Shown here: positions 33,374 to 46,461 of the stretch, one piece after another
Layout: each line of letters opens with the position of its first letter
How positions within the stretch are numbered: the stretch's first letter is position 1
Assembly: GCA_038025085.1 (NCBI GenBank)
Contig: CM076148.1
Span: 38,461,691-38,525,690, forward strand
Source of the DNA: Tetragonia tetragonoides
Lineage: Eukaryota > Streptophyta > Magnoliopsida > Caryophyllales > Aizoaceae
Reading direction: 5' to 3'
Length of the DNA stretch: 64,000 nucleotides
The notes under the pieces: model-generated
Databases searched by the model: none
Told to the model about the DNA's origin: nothing
The model's input: only the letters and a program-made list of their open reading frames with translations
Translations under genes and position numbers: made by a program

Positions 33374-35091
33374 ATGGCTTCCAAAAGTTTCAAAGACATG
33401 GTAGTAGAGGGCATTCCTAGTGAGGATGTTCCTATGAATAATACCAAAGAGACAACAAAATCTGTTAATCCTGAGTCTTCTAAGCCTGGTCCATGTAATG
33501 ACACTTCTAGCTCTTCATATGTTTATCCTTCTGCAAATTTACCAGCTAATTTTGTTATGGAAGACCTGCCCCAAGTTCAAGCTGATATGGAAGAGCTCTC
33601 GGAGCTCTGCCTCTTTGGCAAAGTTCTTGGGGACCCTGTTGAGGTTAAAGCCATTATTAATAAGACCAAGTCTGACTGGAGGCTATTAGAGGTGATGTTG
33701 ATTATTCTGACCTTGGAAATCACTGGGTTTTATTTCGTTTTGCTAACTCTGGTGATAAGCTTTATGTTTGGAGGGAAAGACCACAGCATGTACAGGGAGA
33801 GTTGTTGGTCCTTGTGCCTTGGAAACCCAGGTTTGATCCCTATCTTGAAGATATTACTAAGGCTGATCTTTGGATCAGGGTACCCAAATTCCCTTCTGAG
33901 TTGTTTAACTTGGAATCTGCTATGGCTTTTCTGCAATTAAATGAGCTTGGTATTTTTATTATATGTAAGGACTTTACTACTTCTAAGAAAGGTCTCAACT
34001 TTGCTAGGTTTTGTGTCAATGTCGATGTTACCATGCCCTTAAAAACCTATGCTCAAGTTCCTAGATCTTCTGGTGTTGATTGATTTTTGGTCTGGTATGA
34101 GAATTTCTCTGTAGGTTGTGCTTGTTGTGGTAGCGAGGATCATGTGATTGATTCTTGTCCTCTTATGTCTGATGCTAACAAAATAGTTAATGTTGTCCTT
34201 CAAAAAAGCCCACTCCACCAAGAGCTGATTAAAAAAATCCTCAAGAAATACTTGAAAGAACCACAGGATCCACTGGCTGAGCAAGCCACTGAGTGGATTC
34301 ATGTTACTCCTATTACTAAAACTAAGATGAGTTCTCTCCCTCCTAAGAAAAGAGTTCATAAATTTGATGGCAAAAAGATTTTTGGCCATGAGAAAGATAA
34401 ACATCCCCAAACTGCTAGTAAAAGACCTATTGGAATTGTTATTGACTCTAGTCTCAGTTCCGCCCATGATTCTGGCCAGCAAAAGAATCTTATTGCTAGC
34501 TATTCTGGTAAGGGTAAGAAGGTGATGGAATCTGTGATTTTTGAGCCTAAGGTTGTAGTTGAGCCTACTAGTAATGCTGAGAAGGATGTTGTGCTACCTG
34601 CTCTGCCCCTCCCCCTTCTCTTGATGAGTCTGTTATGTTGATTAAGGCTCCCACTAGCTCTCCTATTGGGAACTCTGATCCATGTGCAGAATTTTCAGTC
34701 TTTGGTTCCCGCTCTTGGGCTTGAGGTCGAGCCACTCCAGGTTGTTTTTTCCGGTGATCTTACTATCAGTAACTCCTTTGCTAACCAGGAGGGGGGAAGT
34801 CTGGGCTTATCATTTGATAACTCTAGTGCCAACCCTGGGTTGTTGTTGGCTAATTTCCAGAGAGATAATTTCATTAATGATGACCTGCTTGACTATGGTG
34901 AGGAAGAGAATGAAAACTCCTTTCATTCTATCCATTCTGACAGCTCCATCTTGAAGAAAATTGACCAACTAGAAGTCAATCAGTCTGAGATGTCCTCTTC
35001 CTCACCTCACTCTGAAGCAACTAAAAGAAGGGCAGGTGGTGATGTCTCTGTTGACTCAGCTCAAACCTCTCTAAAGAGGGCAAGAAACTGA
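33374..35091 (+). pseudogene. LINE ORF1 (DUF4283-like, zinc knuckle), broken
   Basis: The frame starting MASKSFKDMVVEG matches the usual beginning of plant LINE ORF1. It is followed by a DUF4283-like RNA-binding region (ELSELCLFGKVLGDPV, then, after a frameshift near 33690, NHWVLFRFANSGDKLYVW and PRFDPYLEDITKADLWIRV). A zinc knuckle C-x2-C-x4-H-x4-C is encoded at about 34120-34161 (CACCGSEDHVIDSC). Damage: frameshift near 33690, an in-frame TGA at 34081, and two compensating shifts at about 34605 and 34715. The frame is also open upstream to 32609, but that part has no family likeness and is probably leader. The protein binds the LINE RNA in known relatives. Confidence 0.8.
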
Positions 35092-35134
35092 TCTCAGTTT
35101 CCTTTAGCAATATGTTTATATCTATTATGTTTTT

Positions 35135-38100
35135 ATGAATAATGTAGGTTATTGGAATATGAGGGGTGTTGGTAAAAGAAATTGTGGTGAGGAAGTCAAA
35201 TGCTTTTGTAAGTTGCATGCTATTAATATCATTGCCCTTGCTGAAACCAAGGTGCAAAGCCCCCCCTCCGAGCAAATTGTTGCTCCTTTTGACTTTAATA
35301 GCTTGGATTATATCCCCTGTGTTGGTTTTTCAGGGGGTATCTGGTTGTTGTGGCAGAGCCATTTAATGAATGTTACTATCCTTCATAAAGATGTCAGATT
35401 CTTGAGTATTCTTGCAAATGATTTTATTGGTGGAGATCCTCTTGTTTATATTTTTGTGTATGCCCCTGCTCAAACAGCCCATAAAATTCAGTTTTGGAAT
35501 GATTTGCTTGCATACTGTCTGAGCTTATCTACTCCATTTGTTATATTAGGTGATTTAAATGATATCATATCCTCTAAGGGCAAATTGGGGGGAGTTGTAA
35601 ACTCTCCTAGCAGATATGCTAGAGTTAATGATTTCATGTTTAGTGCTAATGTGATAGATCTCCCCTTTCAAGGTATTCCTTTTACTTGGAGGAAAAAAAT
35701 ATTCGGTATGGGTAATGTTTGGGAAAGGATTGATAGAGCTTTTGTAACCCCATCTTGGTTAAGTATTTTTCCTACTGCTTTTATCTCACATCATGACTTC
35801 TCGTCATCAGATCATTGTCCAATTGTTTTTCATGCTAATAAACAGCTCAACTTCTCCCCTCCCCCTTTTAAGTTTGAAATGGCTTGGACTCAACACAAGG
35901 ATTACGAAGCCATGGTTAGAAAAGCTTGGTCATCTAGAGCAGATGGCTCTTTTATGTTTCAGTTTGTGAGTAAGTGCAAAAATCTCAAAGCAGATTCAAA
36001 AAAGTGGGCAAAACTAAAATTTGGGAATATTCACAGGCAGCTCAAAGATGTTGAAGCACAATTAATTTCAGTTCAATCTAATCTTCTTATTAAAGTTGAT
36101 GATGTTGCTCTTTGTAGACGTCAACACAACCTTGCTAAGAAAAAAGCTAGCTTGATCAATTTTAATAAATCTTATTGGTCCCAGCGTTCCCGAGCTAAAA
36201 ATCTTCTTTTAGGGGATAGAAATATTACTTTTTTCAAACTAAGGCTTCTATCAGACGCAATAGGAAAAAAAATTCTAATTTTGTTAGCATGGATGGTATT
36301 AACCATTCGAACCCAGCTACTATTGTTTCAGAAATTACTTAGGAATTCGAACTTAGATTCAAAAAGGATAATAACTGCCATATTAGTCCCTTGATAGATC
36401 TTCTTGATATTTTTTCAGAAATTAGCTCTGATGACAATTTATCTCTAATCAGAGATGTTCTTGATAACGAAATTAAGGAAGTTGCCTTCTTGCTAGCTCC
36501 CAATAAATCTCCAGGTCCTGATGGTTTTCCTGCAGATTTTTTCCAGACTTATTGGCATATAGTTGAACCTTTCATTTGTAGAGCGGTTAGAGCTTTTTTT
36601 CACTCAGGCAAGCTTCTAAAAGAAATTAATCAAACTTTTCTCGCTTTGATCCCCAAAATTGATATTCCCGTAGCAGCAAATCATTTTAGGCCTATTAGCC
36701 TTTGCTCGACTATTTATAAAATTATTTCTAAGATCCTAACTCTAAGACTTAAAGAAGTAATTATTAAACTCATCCATCTGCTTCAAGGGGCCTTTGTTGC
36801 GGATAGATGTATTCAAGACAATATTCTTATAGCTCATGAGGTTTTCCACTCCTTTAAATCTAAGCAAGGAAAGAGTGGTTGGTTGGCTATTAAGTTAGAC
36901 ATGGAAAAAGCATATGATCGACTAGAATGGAACTTTATTTTAGAAGTATTTAGAAAATTTGGCTTTCATGAAAAGTGGATCTCTTGGATCTATGAATGTA
37001 TTTCCTCCGTTTCTTTTTCGGTTCTAGTTAATAATTCTCCAGGCAGTACTTTCAAGGCATCTAGAGGTATCCGTCAAGGGGATCCTCTATCCCCATACAT
37101 TTTTATATTATGTGCTGAAGTCCTAGTTAGGAGATTGCAAAGGGAGAGTATTTCCTCTTCGAAAAGTGTAGGAACCAAGATCTGCCACGGAGCTGATAAG
37201 TTGCCCTTTCTTACTTTTGCGGATGATACTATGATTTTCGCCAAAGCTACTAGCCAGAGTTGTCAGGCCATAAAGAACATTTTGGACAATTATTGTAGAA
37301 TGTCCGGACAGAAAATTAACTTTCATAAATCATCTTTCCAGTGTACGAAAAATGTTAGTAGAAGGGATATTGATTTTTTTAAAGCAATTTTGGAAATGTC
37401 AAGCTCAACTTGTTTAGACAAGTACCTAGGGTGCCCTATTATTACTGAGAGAGTAAATTCTACTACCTTTAATGATGTGTTAGATAGAACTACCAACCAT
37501 TTAGCTAAATGGAAGGCAAATTCTTTATCTCAAGCGGGGAGGGCAACCCTTATTCAAGCAAATCTTTCAGCTACTCCTATTTACACAATGCAAAGTTTCA
37601 TGCTACCCTCGTCAACTTTGGATAAGCTGGATAGAATTAATTGTAACTTTTTGTGGAATAAGAATATAGATAATAAATCACCTAACTTGATAGGTTGGGA
37701 TAAGATTTGTCGTCTTAAGAATTTGGGAGGATTAGGGTTGCGAAAAGTAGAAGCGATTAATAAAGCTATGCAAATGAAATTAATTTGGAGAATTTTGATT
37801 GAACCTGACAATCTTTGGGTTAAGCTAGTTAACCAAAAATACCTTAAAGGAAAAGACTTATTTGAGTATGCTAAAGGGAAGAAAAACTCTTGGCAATGGA
37901 ATAAAATACTTGATGTAAGGAATATCTTCCAGAAAGGCATTAGATGGCAAGTTGGTAATGAGTCTATCAACTTTTGGCAAGATAATTGGGTGCTCCACTA
38001 CCCTCTCAAGGATAAGTATTTTGATTTGTCTTCGGATGATCCACTTTTTGATATGTCTATCCCAGTTAATGTCCTTATAACTGAGAATGAAACTTGGGAT

Positions 38101-39282
38101 TCTGATCTTCTCTCTAGAATACTTCCAGTTGATATTATTAAAAAAATTCAGAGTATTCCAATCTCTTGTAACAATGTACCTGATAAATCTTACTGGGGTT
38201 TTTCTAGTGATGGAACTTTCTCAGCTAAATATGCGACTTGACTTGCCCAAGGGATTCAGGATGATTATAAGAAAAACTGTGAATTTAGTTGGATTTGGAA
38301 ATTGAGTTTACCTAATAAGGTCAAAATTTTCCTTTGGAAAGTTTGCCTTGATGGCCTACCTTCGAAGTCTAGGCTTCAACAGAGTCATGTGTTCCTGCCC
38401 CAAGAGTGTGTGTTTTGCAATCATCACTCTGAGGATAGATTCCATCTTTTCTTCTCTTGTCCTTATTTTCTTGAAGTTTGGAAGAAAGTCCAAGATCTCT
38501 TTGGCAAGAATGTTTATATACATCTAGATACCTCTAAATGCTTTGTTGATAATCTGTCTAGATTGTATAAGTCTCTTGAAGAATGGGATTTCATTCTCCT
38601 GATGCTATCTTGGTGGATCTTTTGGTTCGCTCGTAATAAAATAGTTTTTGATAATCTAACTACGAATCCAACTCAACTAGCTCATACTGTGAGAAATAGC
38701 TTTTCTGAATGGCACTCCTTAGCTCATTCTACTATGGACTTTGACATTCGGGGAGCCTTTGTTAAAAAATGTGTTAAGAAAAAACCTCGTTCGGGAGTAA
38801 CTTGGGTTCCCCCTAGAGATTCTTATGTTAAACTCAACTTCGATGGTTCTAAAAGAAATTCCAGTGAGGCTGCGGCAGGTTTTTGTATTAGAAATAAGCA
38901 TGGCAACATTGTTTCTTTAGGTGCTAAATCTTGTAGTATTGCCTCCATTCTCCTAGCTGAAGCAGTTGGGCTGAGGGAAGGGGTAAGAGAAGCTCGAAAA
39001 TTGGGATTTAAAAATATTACCATTGAAGGTGATAATCTCACGGTAATTAAAGCAGTTAGAGGTGAATGGCATATTTCCTGGGAAATTGAGAATCTAATCA
39101 TTGATACTAGAAAAGATCTGCACTTTTTTTAGAATGTTGAGGTTTTACATTGTTTTAGAGAAGCTAACTCTGTTGCTGATTTCATGGCTTATTAGGGACA
39201 CACTTGTCAGGATCTTTCTCTTTGGTCAAATTCCTTTGACCTTTCTCTCACCAAGTTATTGGAGAGGGACACTTTAGGATAG
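35135..39282 (+). pseudogene. LINE ORF2 (endonuclease, reverse transcriptase, RNase H), broken
   Basis: Endonuclease: NVGYWNMRGVG, ALAETKV, LGDLND and SSDHCPIV, the usual catalytic Asn, Glu, Asp and His blocks. Reverse transcriptase: SPGPDGFPADF, FRPISLCSTIYKIISK, KLDMEKAYDRLEW, RGIRQGDPLSPYIF, and the active-site FADD (in place of YADD). Then zf-RVT (KVKIFLWKVCLDGLPSK, CVFCNHHSEDRFHLFFSC) and RNase H (LNFDGSKR, LLAEAVGL, IEGDNL, FREANSVADFMA). Damage: frameshift near 36238 and in-frame stops at 36340, 38239, 39130 and 39193. The likely original stop is at 39280-39282. The core catalytic residues are still readable, so decay is moderate. Confidence 0.9.
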
Positions 39283-39346
39283 TTTCCTAAGGAAGCTATT
39301 CTGGTTTTTCTTGCCTTATCGGAAAAAAAAAAAAAAAAAAAAAAGA

Positions 39347-39740
39347 GACACGAATCTAAGGGTCGTAACACCTAAAGCATTGGTGAAATCGGAGATTGAA
39401 GATCCAAATGACCTTCCCAGGACACTGGGGGCGGGTTCTCTAGGGTCACGATAGACCCCTAGTAGAATTTTGGCAAAACTGACAATCGGACACCGCGAAG
39501 CAAAATTCGAAGATTATAAACGTTTTTGGGATATCACATTATATGGGACACCCATAAGAAACATAGGAGGGTCTCGGGATCGGTTATCGAATCGCTGGCA
39601 GGTTTGGACGGGTATTTTGTGGGACACCAATCTAAGGGGAAAAACGCCGAAAACATTGATGAAATCGTATTTGAGGACCCAAATGACCTTTCAAAATCAG
39701 TGTACATCGACTATAGCCAAATCAGGTACTAATCCTATCA
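39347..39740. repeat. Satellite-like tandem repeat, right part
   Basis: This continues unit 2 from the LINE insertion point (ACACGAATCTAAGGGTCG), then unit 3 begins at about 39488 (CACCGCGAAGCAAAATTCG). Blocks CAAATGACCTT, TCACGATAGACCCC and TGACAATCGGAC match the left part. Together the array is about 2.7 units of roughly 305-320 bp. It fades out near 39740. Confidence 0.75.
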
Positions 39741-40391
39741 TGCGAAGATAAGCTTCCTTTTTCAACCTTTTGGGCTACGAGGCGAAGGTTGCTTGAGGTG
39801 AGCCCACCAGGCCACCATTTCGAAATCCATGGGTTGATGATTTACACATCATTTGACAAATGCATAAGTAATGTGTGATCAAGTTTGTGTCTTGCGATGA
39901 TCAAAAAAAATTAAAAAGTTTTGTGTCTTGCATTGTGAATTTGTGATGATGGCGATGATGATAAGTATTTGACATGGTCCACCTTGTCTCCTTTTTAATC
40001 TTTTCTTTGTCGCTTTTTGGTGGGCGGTCCATTGTCTAATCTAAAAAGATGCAAATCTGAGTACAAAGCTGATCGAAATGAAGAAATTAGAAGAAAGCTA
40101 CCACCTCTTTTTAGTGGGGGAATCAAATGCCAAGTTGTTCATGTACGTGCATCAATAATGAAGACATTTACCTCCAATAGTTGTATGTTTATGTTTGAAA
40201 CAAATATTCCTCTTTAAACGTTTCCTATGATTTCCCTAAAAATGTTCTATGAATTAGAAATAAAAAGAGAAAAAGAAAATAACAACTGCAATAAGATCTA
40301 TTTTTCATAATTAAAAATTAAATAAATATCATTATATGCAAATTGCAATAGCCTATCAACATTTTTCTATACACTTTTATGTCTCAATCTA

Positions 40392-40646
40392 CTCTCTTTG
40401 TTTCTGAAAAATGGTAACATTTACTTTTGCACGGTCTTCAATGCACTACTTTGACCATAAATATTAGTGTTTATATGAATACATAAACTATAAAAATAGA
40501 TATTCCGAAAGTACTAATTAAAATGAATCCAATGATAGTATTTTTACATTGTAAATCCTTATATTTTTTTCCGAAATTAATGGTCAAAGTTTGTAAAGTT
40601 TGTCCTTCAAAAAATAAATGTTACTATTTTTCAGAAACGGGGGGAG
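40392..40646. mobile_element. Stowaway-type MITE
   Basis: Inverted ends of about 33 bp: CTCTCTTTGTTTCTGAAAAA at the left and, in reverse, CTCCCCCCGTTTCTGAAAAA at the right, followed by TRGTAACATTT in both. Flanked by TA (40390-40391 and 40647-40648). About 255 bp, AT-rich, non-coding. Confidence 0.82.
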
Positions 40647-41135
40647 TATTTTTGTATGCTTATTATACCAAATTAACTTTCATGTTTAAATATTAAAATC
40701 ATGCGTGATTTGACTAACTACGAGTGTGTTTTTTCCAGTTAACTATACTGAATTAAAGTACATTATACTCCATTGAAGTAAATATTTGAGAGAAAATATA
40801 TGCCACCAAACTGAATAGTGATATGTAAGAAAAAATAAACGTCACTAATGAAAAAAAGCACACCTTAAACAAGTTTAAATTATTATTTTATAATTTATCC
40901 AAGTATAATCTTTAAAAAATTTGCAATTCAAGTAGAATATCTAATATTTCAAAAATCACGAACTCTTCAAAATGACCAATTACATTACATTATTATTATC
41001 GTATCATCTTGATTTCGAACCGGCAAATAAATTCTCTAACTTCAAAGGAGACCAAGATTTAGAAAAAGCAAAAAAAGCGGGTTCGTTCTGGGATGTGTGG
41101 CAACAGCTGGGAATGTTTGTCTGGAGTGCAACTCG

Positions 41136-41139
<4 letters not shown>

Positions 41140-41181
<42 letters not shown>
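41140..41181. repeat. (CT)n microsatellite in DUF538 leader
   Basis: About 20 CT units, roughly 100 bp upstream of the start codon at 41285, probably transcribed in the 5'UTR. Confidence 0.9.
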
Positions 41182-41185
<4 letters not shown>

Positions 41186-41284
41186 ATAAAACTAGGCTGA
41201 ACCTCTTCTTCTGTTTCACTCTCACACTCTCTCTCCACTAGTTCACTTCACACTGCTTCTACAGAGAGAGTGAGGAGAGAGAAA

Positions 41285-43090
41285 ATGGAGAAAGCTCTGA
41301 CTAAGGTGGGGAGCATAAAAGCAGCAGCAGGAAGCTTCTGGATTACAAAGAAGGCTAAGGAAGAACTTAAAGACATCTCCCAAGACATTTCTGTCAGTCT
41401 CTCTCTTAACTCTCTGTCTTTAATCCTGCATTTTGCACTTCTTCAAATTTTCAAAACTGTTCCTAACTTGTGTTTAATTTTGTGTTTTGTCTAATGGTTG
41501 GTTTATAATGTGACCCATTTTATTTAGTTTTAATTTTTTCCTTTCATTTTGTTGGGAAATTTGACTACTTTAATATTATTTGCTCTCATTGTGTAAGATC
41601 TGCAGTTACTGGTTAGTTCCAAGTGCTTAAGCTATAATGGGGGATTTTGTTTTGTGGGTTGTGATGCAAAATTAAGTAGTAATTGAATAGTTTAAGGTTT
41701 TCATGCCAGATTTGTTTGAACAATTGCTTTAGTAATTGTGTTTTGTGAAGTGAGGAAAATGATAATGTTGTTTTGATTTCATCAATTGTGAGTTTTGTGA
41801 TGCTTAATTCAAAATTCAAACTTGTGCAAGTATTTCATTGGTGGGTTACTTCTCTTGTTATAGTTGTCATGTATGTTTGTTGAGGTGATTGTTTGCAATT
41901 AACTAATCTCATGTTGATGAGCAAAAAACACAACTAATTTCTTGTGGTTTTGTGAATACTATTGTCTGCCAACATCTCTTCCTTTTCCCAATTTTAAAAT
42001 GTTTTACCTTTTTTTTTGGACTGTTTCACACATATTGTCTGATTTTTTGTTTTGGGTTGTGATATTTCTAAGCATTTATACAAAGGATCAGTTTGTTGTG
42101 AGTTGTGACATAAATCAGCAATGAATTCAGGCTCTTTAACTTCTGCATTGTGTCATTAGTCCCTCAGCTAATGGATTTCGAAATTAACCACAACCTATAT
42201 GAGCTGGTTATGGAATGCTTGGTTATACTTATAGACATCAGTTTTGTTGCAAAATTCCCCGTCTTGCTAAACTATATATATTCCAATGGAAAAGAATGCA
42301 CGCTCGGATTTCAGACTTCAAAAACATCATGTTATCGCAATAATTAGACAGAATAAATTGCTGAATTGAATTTGATTTCTATGCTTAAGGTTTGCCTATG
42401 GCTGCCGGTGTGTTCTTTACATCATTTTATCAATCTTGAAATTTCAAAATGATGATAGCTCATTATCTTGCTGTCCTGTCTTAAAGTTATAACTTATCCT
42501 CTGGTAAATCTATGTTTCTACAGACTGTCTCAAATGTAGTTGAAGAAAAAGCAAAGTGGATATTCAACAAGTTAAAGGGTAATATCATATAGCCTAATTA
42601 CATTTTGTCGAATCAAATTACATTACTTGAACAATATCTAGTTCACTATCCCATTGAATATCACAATATAGGTTAGCTTTTCTCATTTCTCTTCGGCTAT
42701 ATTTATGCAGGAAAGCCGTCAAAGAGTCTGCCCGAACTCTTGAGAGAATACAATCTTCCACCAGGTCTCTTTCCCCAGAACATTACGTGCTATGAATTTG
42801 ATGAGACGAAAGCCAAGCTGATCGTCTACTTGCCCCACCCTTGCGAGGTGAGCTTCAAAGATTCCTCGGTTATAAGATATGCAACACGAGTGAAAGCGAT
42901 TTTGCTGAGAGGGAAACTGATGGGCATCGAGGGGATGAAGACCAAGGTCCTCGTATGGGTTAAAATTACGAGTGTGGGTATAGAGGGTCAGAAATCTGAC
43001 AAAGTATGGTTCACCGCTGGAGTGAAGAAAACCAAGCCTAAAGATGCTTATGTTATGCCAAATGATGCTCGTCGAGTAGAAGAGTTCTGA
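41285..43090 (+). CDS. DUF538 family protein
   Basis: Three exons: 41285-41392, 42524-42578 and 42711-43090; phases 0 and 1 agree, giving 180 aa, a usual length for the family. The N-terminus (MEKALTKVGS, WITKKAKEELKDIS) and the block LLREYNLPPGLFPQNITCYEFDE are characteristic of DUF538 (relatives At1g09310, At5g37070). The rest is a compact beta-rich domain ending VMPNDARRVEEF. No signal peptide is seen, so it is likely cytosolic. Relatives are reported in stress responses and some authors suggest chlorophyll or lipid hydrolysis, but function is unsettled. Intron 1 is 1.13 kb and holds nothing recognisable. The start is preceded by a GA-rich leader. Confidence 0.9.
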
Positions 43091-43767
43091 GCTGCTTGGA
43101 ATGGGTTGAAAACTTGTGTATTGTGGGTGGGAAATGATAGCTTTTAGGTCTATAATTCTATTATTCTTTTATCCTATAGATGTCAAGTAGTACCAAATGA
43201 TTGATGTAAGGTGAATTCTCGCTAGTGAAGGAATGAGCTTTTGTTCCTCGAAAGTTAGTTCAGATCTGGATGACATTTATACACCATTTATTCATGATAG
43301 CTGCGAATTCTCGGTTACAGAATGTTACCATGTTTGATATGCTATCTTACCAAATGGAGACAACTTTGTGCTCATGACTGCAGACCTCGTGTACAAATGT
43401 ACTACCTGATCCCTGCCTTACTCCTTTTCTTTTTGCTCATTTGTATGTCAACTTGTTTGTGAATGTTCAGTAAGAAATTTGCAGGCAAGATTTCTGACAG
43501 TATTAACTTAATTTTAGCTGTAAACTAAAACCTAGATTACAACTTTGAAGTTGGAGAATTGAAACTGGTTGGTTTTGTAGTCAGTACACTGAACAGATAT
43601 GTCTGACCATGAAGGTAAAATAGCAGCAAACAATCATTAACTTTCATAATATGCTTTATATGTTTACATTGTACCTTTTTGTATAAATGTGTTTTCTTAC
43701 TGCAAAACTGTGTTGCTCTAGTGTACAAAGAAAGAATCTACAAACACTAGACTAACTTCCAAGAAGC
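43091..43767. other. Convergent 3' region between DUF538 and PUT genes
   Basis: 677 bp between the stop codons of two converging genes. It must hold both 3'UTRs. No further gene or clear repeat is seen. Confidence 0.5.
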
Positions 43768-46461
43768 CTATTCCTGCTTAAAAGCCTCCACAGCATCGGT
43801 GGCTGATGTGTCAAGAAGTAAGCTTATTGCAGCCTCATCCACAGTTTCCTCATGTTGCTGCAAATTGATGGGATGGGATTCAGCTAAAGCCATACTTGTT
43901 TGCTCAGTATCAAAATGCGGCTTCTTTTCATTATTTGTATGAACAACTAATATCGGGTAACAGATAAAACCAAGAACTACGACTGCAACACTTACTATGA
44001 TCGTTTTGAGTGAAGCCAAACACATGACAAAAACAAGCAGCAAAGAGGGAGGTAGGCAGAGAAGCGTTACGCCGGCTGTTCCCATTGGAACTCTGTAGGG
44101 CCTATGAAGATCTGGGTTTCTAATCCTCAACTTGATAAATGCGGCAAATTCAAGAAGCATGGCTATGGAGTAAAGGAAATTCTGAAATTCAATGATTTCT
44201 TGGAAGGTCATCCATGAAAGAAAGACTACCCCGGTTGCAGAACACAAGATACTGAATGTGGGCGTCCCATACTTTGACCTGCAGATTTTGATCAAAGTCA
44301 GTTGTCTTTTAATCACTTTAAAACAAGTGTTTCTACAAACACATTTCGAAATCATACCACATGTTCTGGCCAAATTAAAGACAAAGGGAAGTAAACCATC
44401 ATGTTTTGGGGATTATCATACATCTGTCGGGTGAGACTGAATGATGCTGAAAATTTTAACAAAAATTCCCCATCCTGCACTCTAATTTTAACTAGAAACC
44501 AAAACCAAAAGCAGGTATTGATCATGGAGATGCAATTATAAGTTCTTATCAATTTAAGCTGCCAGTAGAGGAGCAGGAATATTTATAATCATTTATAAAC
44601 TTACTCAAAATAGAGATGTCTTGTTAATGCCAGCAACAGAAAGTTACAAATACGGAACACAGGGAAGTGAAAAATGGAAAAAAGAATGAAGATTTCCCCC
44701 CGTCTTTAGCTGTGTCTTTATTTTCAGCTGCAGTTACTTAATCTGTTGGCAGATGCTCGATCCCTAACCACAGTACATAAGAGTGTACATTCCGAGCTTA
44801 GATTCACACGCGAAGGTAGCGTAAACAAACAATTCCCCCTCCCTCATCTAAAAAAACAAAAAAGATACCCCCCAAAATAAAAAATACAGTAAAAGTTTTC
44901 TGAGAGTTCTCAGATTTTCAAAAATCGCAACAGTACTAGATTTGAGGTTTTTTCTAAGTGCTACGAAGCACACACCTCGGACAGGTGCATGTCGTGTATC
45001 CAAAACAACACATGGACATGAGTACATGACATGCGAGTTGGACACATATTAGGCTTTCCTCCCTCTATGAATGCCGCTCCCCAGTATATGTGTAACCCTA
45101 TCCATGCATGTGTCCATCTCCGTGAAACTTAGCCTACGTATAATGGGCGATGAAAGTGCATACAAGGTTGCTAGCATAGACACATCAAAATTTCACATTG
45201 AATTGTGGTACCAAACAAGGACATACTGATAGAAAACCAGATTGCAAAAGGGTGACCCTTTAATAAATTTGAATATAATGTCACAAAAAGGTTGTAAATT
45301 TTCACAATTTCTGCAACTTACTGAGAGATTACTTGTTTTCTCTTGAAACTATCATCGTCATGTGACTTAGTAAATTCATTTCTAAAACCATCCAAACAAC
45401 AATGCACTTTGCTGTAAATATCAAAAATCAGTCTGCACTTCGCAGTGACAAGAATGAAAATGCAAGTGGGAAAACACTGACCTTGAAGCAAATATAGGAG
45501 GAAGCATTCCTATCTCACTCATTCCAAGAAGCTGAAAAGCATCACTACTCATCTCAGCTTCAAACAAACCTAAATTAGACATGGCAGCAGCTGCTTGTAT
45601 CCACCACTTAAGCCAGACCCCACCGATCAGCATTCCCACTTCAGCAAAATACCCATCTGTCCATTCACTAGCTTTGTTATCCCTCAATGCTCCAGTTCCA
45701 GCAAGAAGGGGAATCAAATACGAAAACATAACCAATACCACAGCCCCAAACATTGCCTTAGGAAAGTTCTTACTAGGGTTTTCAACCTCCCCAACAAGGG
45801 TACTAGCCTTATCCCAGTAATTCAAGTTCCAAAACATGCAATTGAAGAACCCCCTCCAATCAACATTCTTAAAATCGACAACCAACCAATGTTTTGGACT
45901 CAAATGAGGAATTGAAAGAACCGCCATCACTACAAAGGGGCAAAGCGAGAAAATCGCAAGCAAAACAGAAGTATACCCAACAATGTTCAACCCCCAATAG
46001 TTCAAGTATGTCAATGAAACTGTAATGCCCAAAAGAGCAGGAATCCTAGCAGCTAAGTTGGTAAATATAGGAAATGAATGTTTCAAATAGTCAAGAAACA
46101 ATACAGGATAAAGGGCATTATCCATTACCCCACTAAACCACTTCCAAAACCCTTCTTGAAAACCCCAAAAGGGTCCAAAAGCAGAAGAAATCCAAACCAC
46201 ATATCCCCCATTTTCTGGGAAAGTTGTGGCTAATTCTGCTGTGATTAGAGCTTCTGGGATGCTCCAAAAAATGGGGAATATCAAAAATCCAAGCAAAGCT
46301 AATAAAGGGCCAGCACCTGCTCTTACTGAATCTTCAACCCCAAATGGACCCCCAGATACTTCATAGAAAATTAGTGCAATTAGAGGCAAAATTGTCAATT
46401 TTGGGCTTGATTTTGAAGCAATTTTCTCTGTTATGTCAGTTGTCATGTCCTTCTCACTCAT
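43768..46461 (-). CDS. Polyamine/amino-acid transporter, PUT (LAT) type
   Basis: Two coding exons on the minus strand: 46461-45482 and 44278-43768, joined in an AGG codon, 496 aa. A multi-span membrane protein (about 11-12 hydrophobic segments) of the APC superfamily. Family landmarks: [82 protein letters not shown] and [18 protein letters not shown]. These mark plant polyamine uptake transporters such as RMV1/PUT3 and PUT1/PUT2, which import polyamines (and paraquat) by proton symport at plasma membrane or endomembranes. The C-terminal tail is hydrophilic and acidic. If the 1.2-kb intron were retained, the frame would stop at 45421 (346 aa, lacking the last helices). A donor CAG-GTTAGT at about 46611 suggests a small leader intron, unproven. 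Confidence 0.9.
44279..45481 (-). other. Intron of the PUT gene
   Basis: GT at 45481-45480 and AG at 44280-44279 on the minus strand. Non-coding; no transposon identified in its 1203 bp. Confidence 0.8.

Larger units (their letters stand above)
32518..39346 (+). mobile_element. Near full-length L1-type LINE retrotransposon, decayed
   Basis: About 6.83 kb, flanked by 10-12 bp direct repeats (GACACGAATC at 32508-32517 and 39347-39356, with a neighbouring mismatch) and ending in an A-run at 39323-39344. Order: leader, ORF1 with a CCHC zinc knuckle, ORF2 with AP-type endonuclease, reverse transcriptase, a zinc-finger-like zf-RVT region and RNase H. This is the plant L1 layout. Both ORFs carry frameshifts and stops, so it is inactive. 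The target was a unit of a satellite-like array. A shorter related tail lies at 57352-57598. Confidence 0.92.
39741..41284. other. Intergenic region upstream of DUF538 gene
   Basis: Contains one Stowaway-type MITE (40392-40646) and a (CT)n run near the gene. No other gene recognised. Short words such as CCAAATTAACTTTCATG recur without pattern. The part from about 41100 is probably promoter and leader. Confidence 0.5.
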
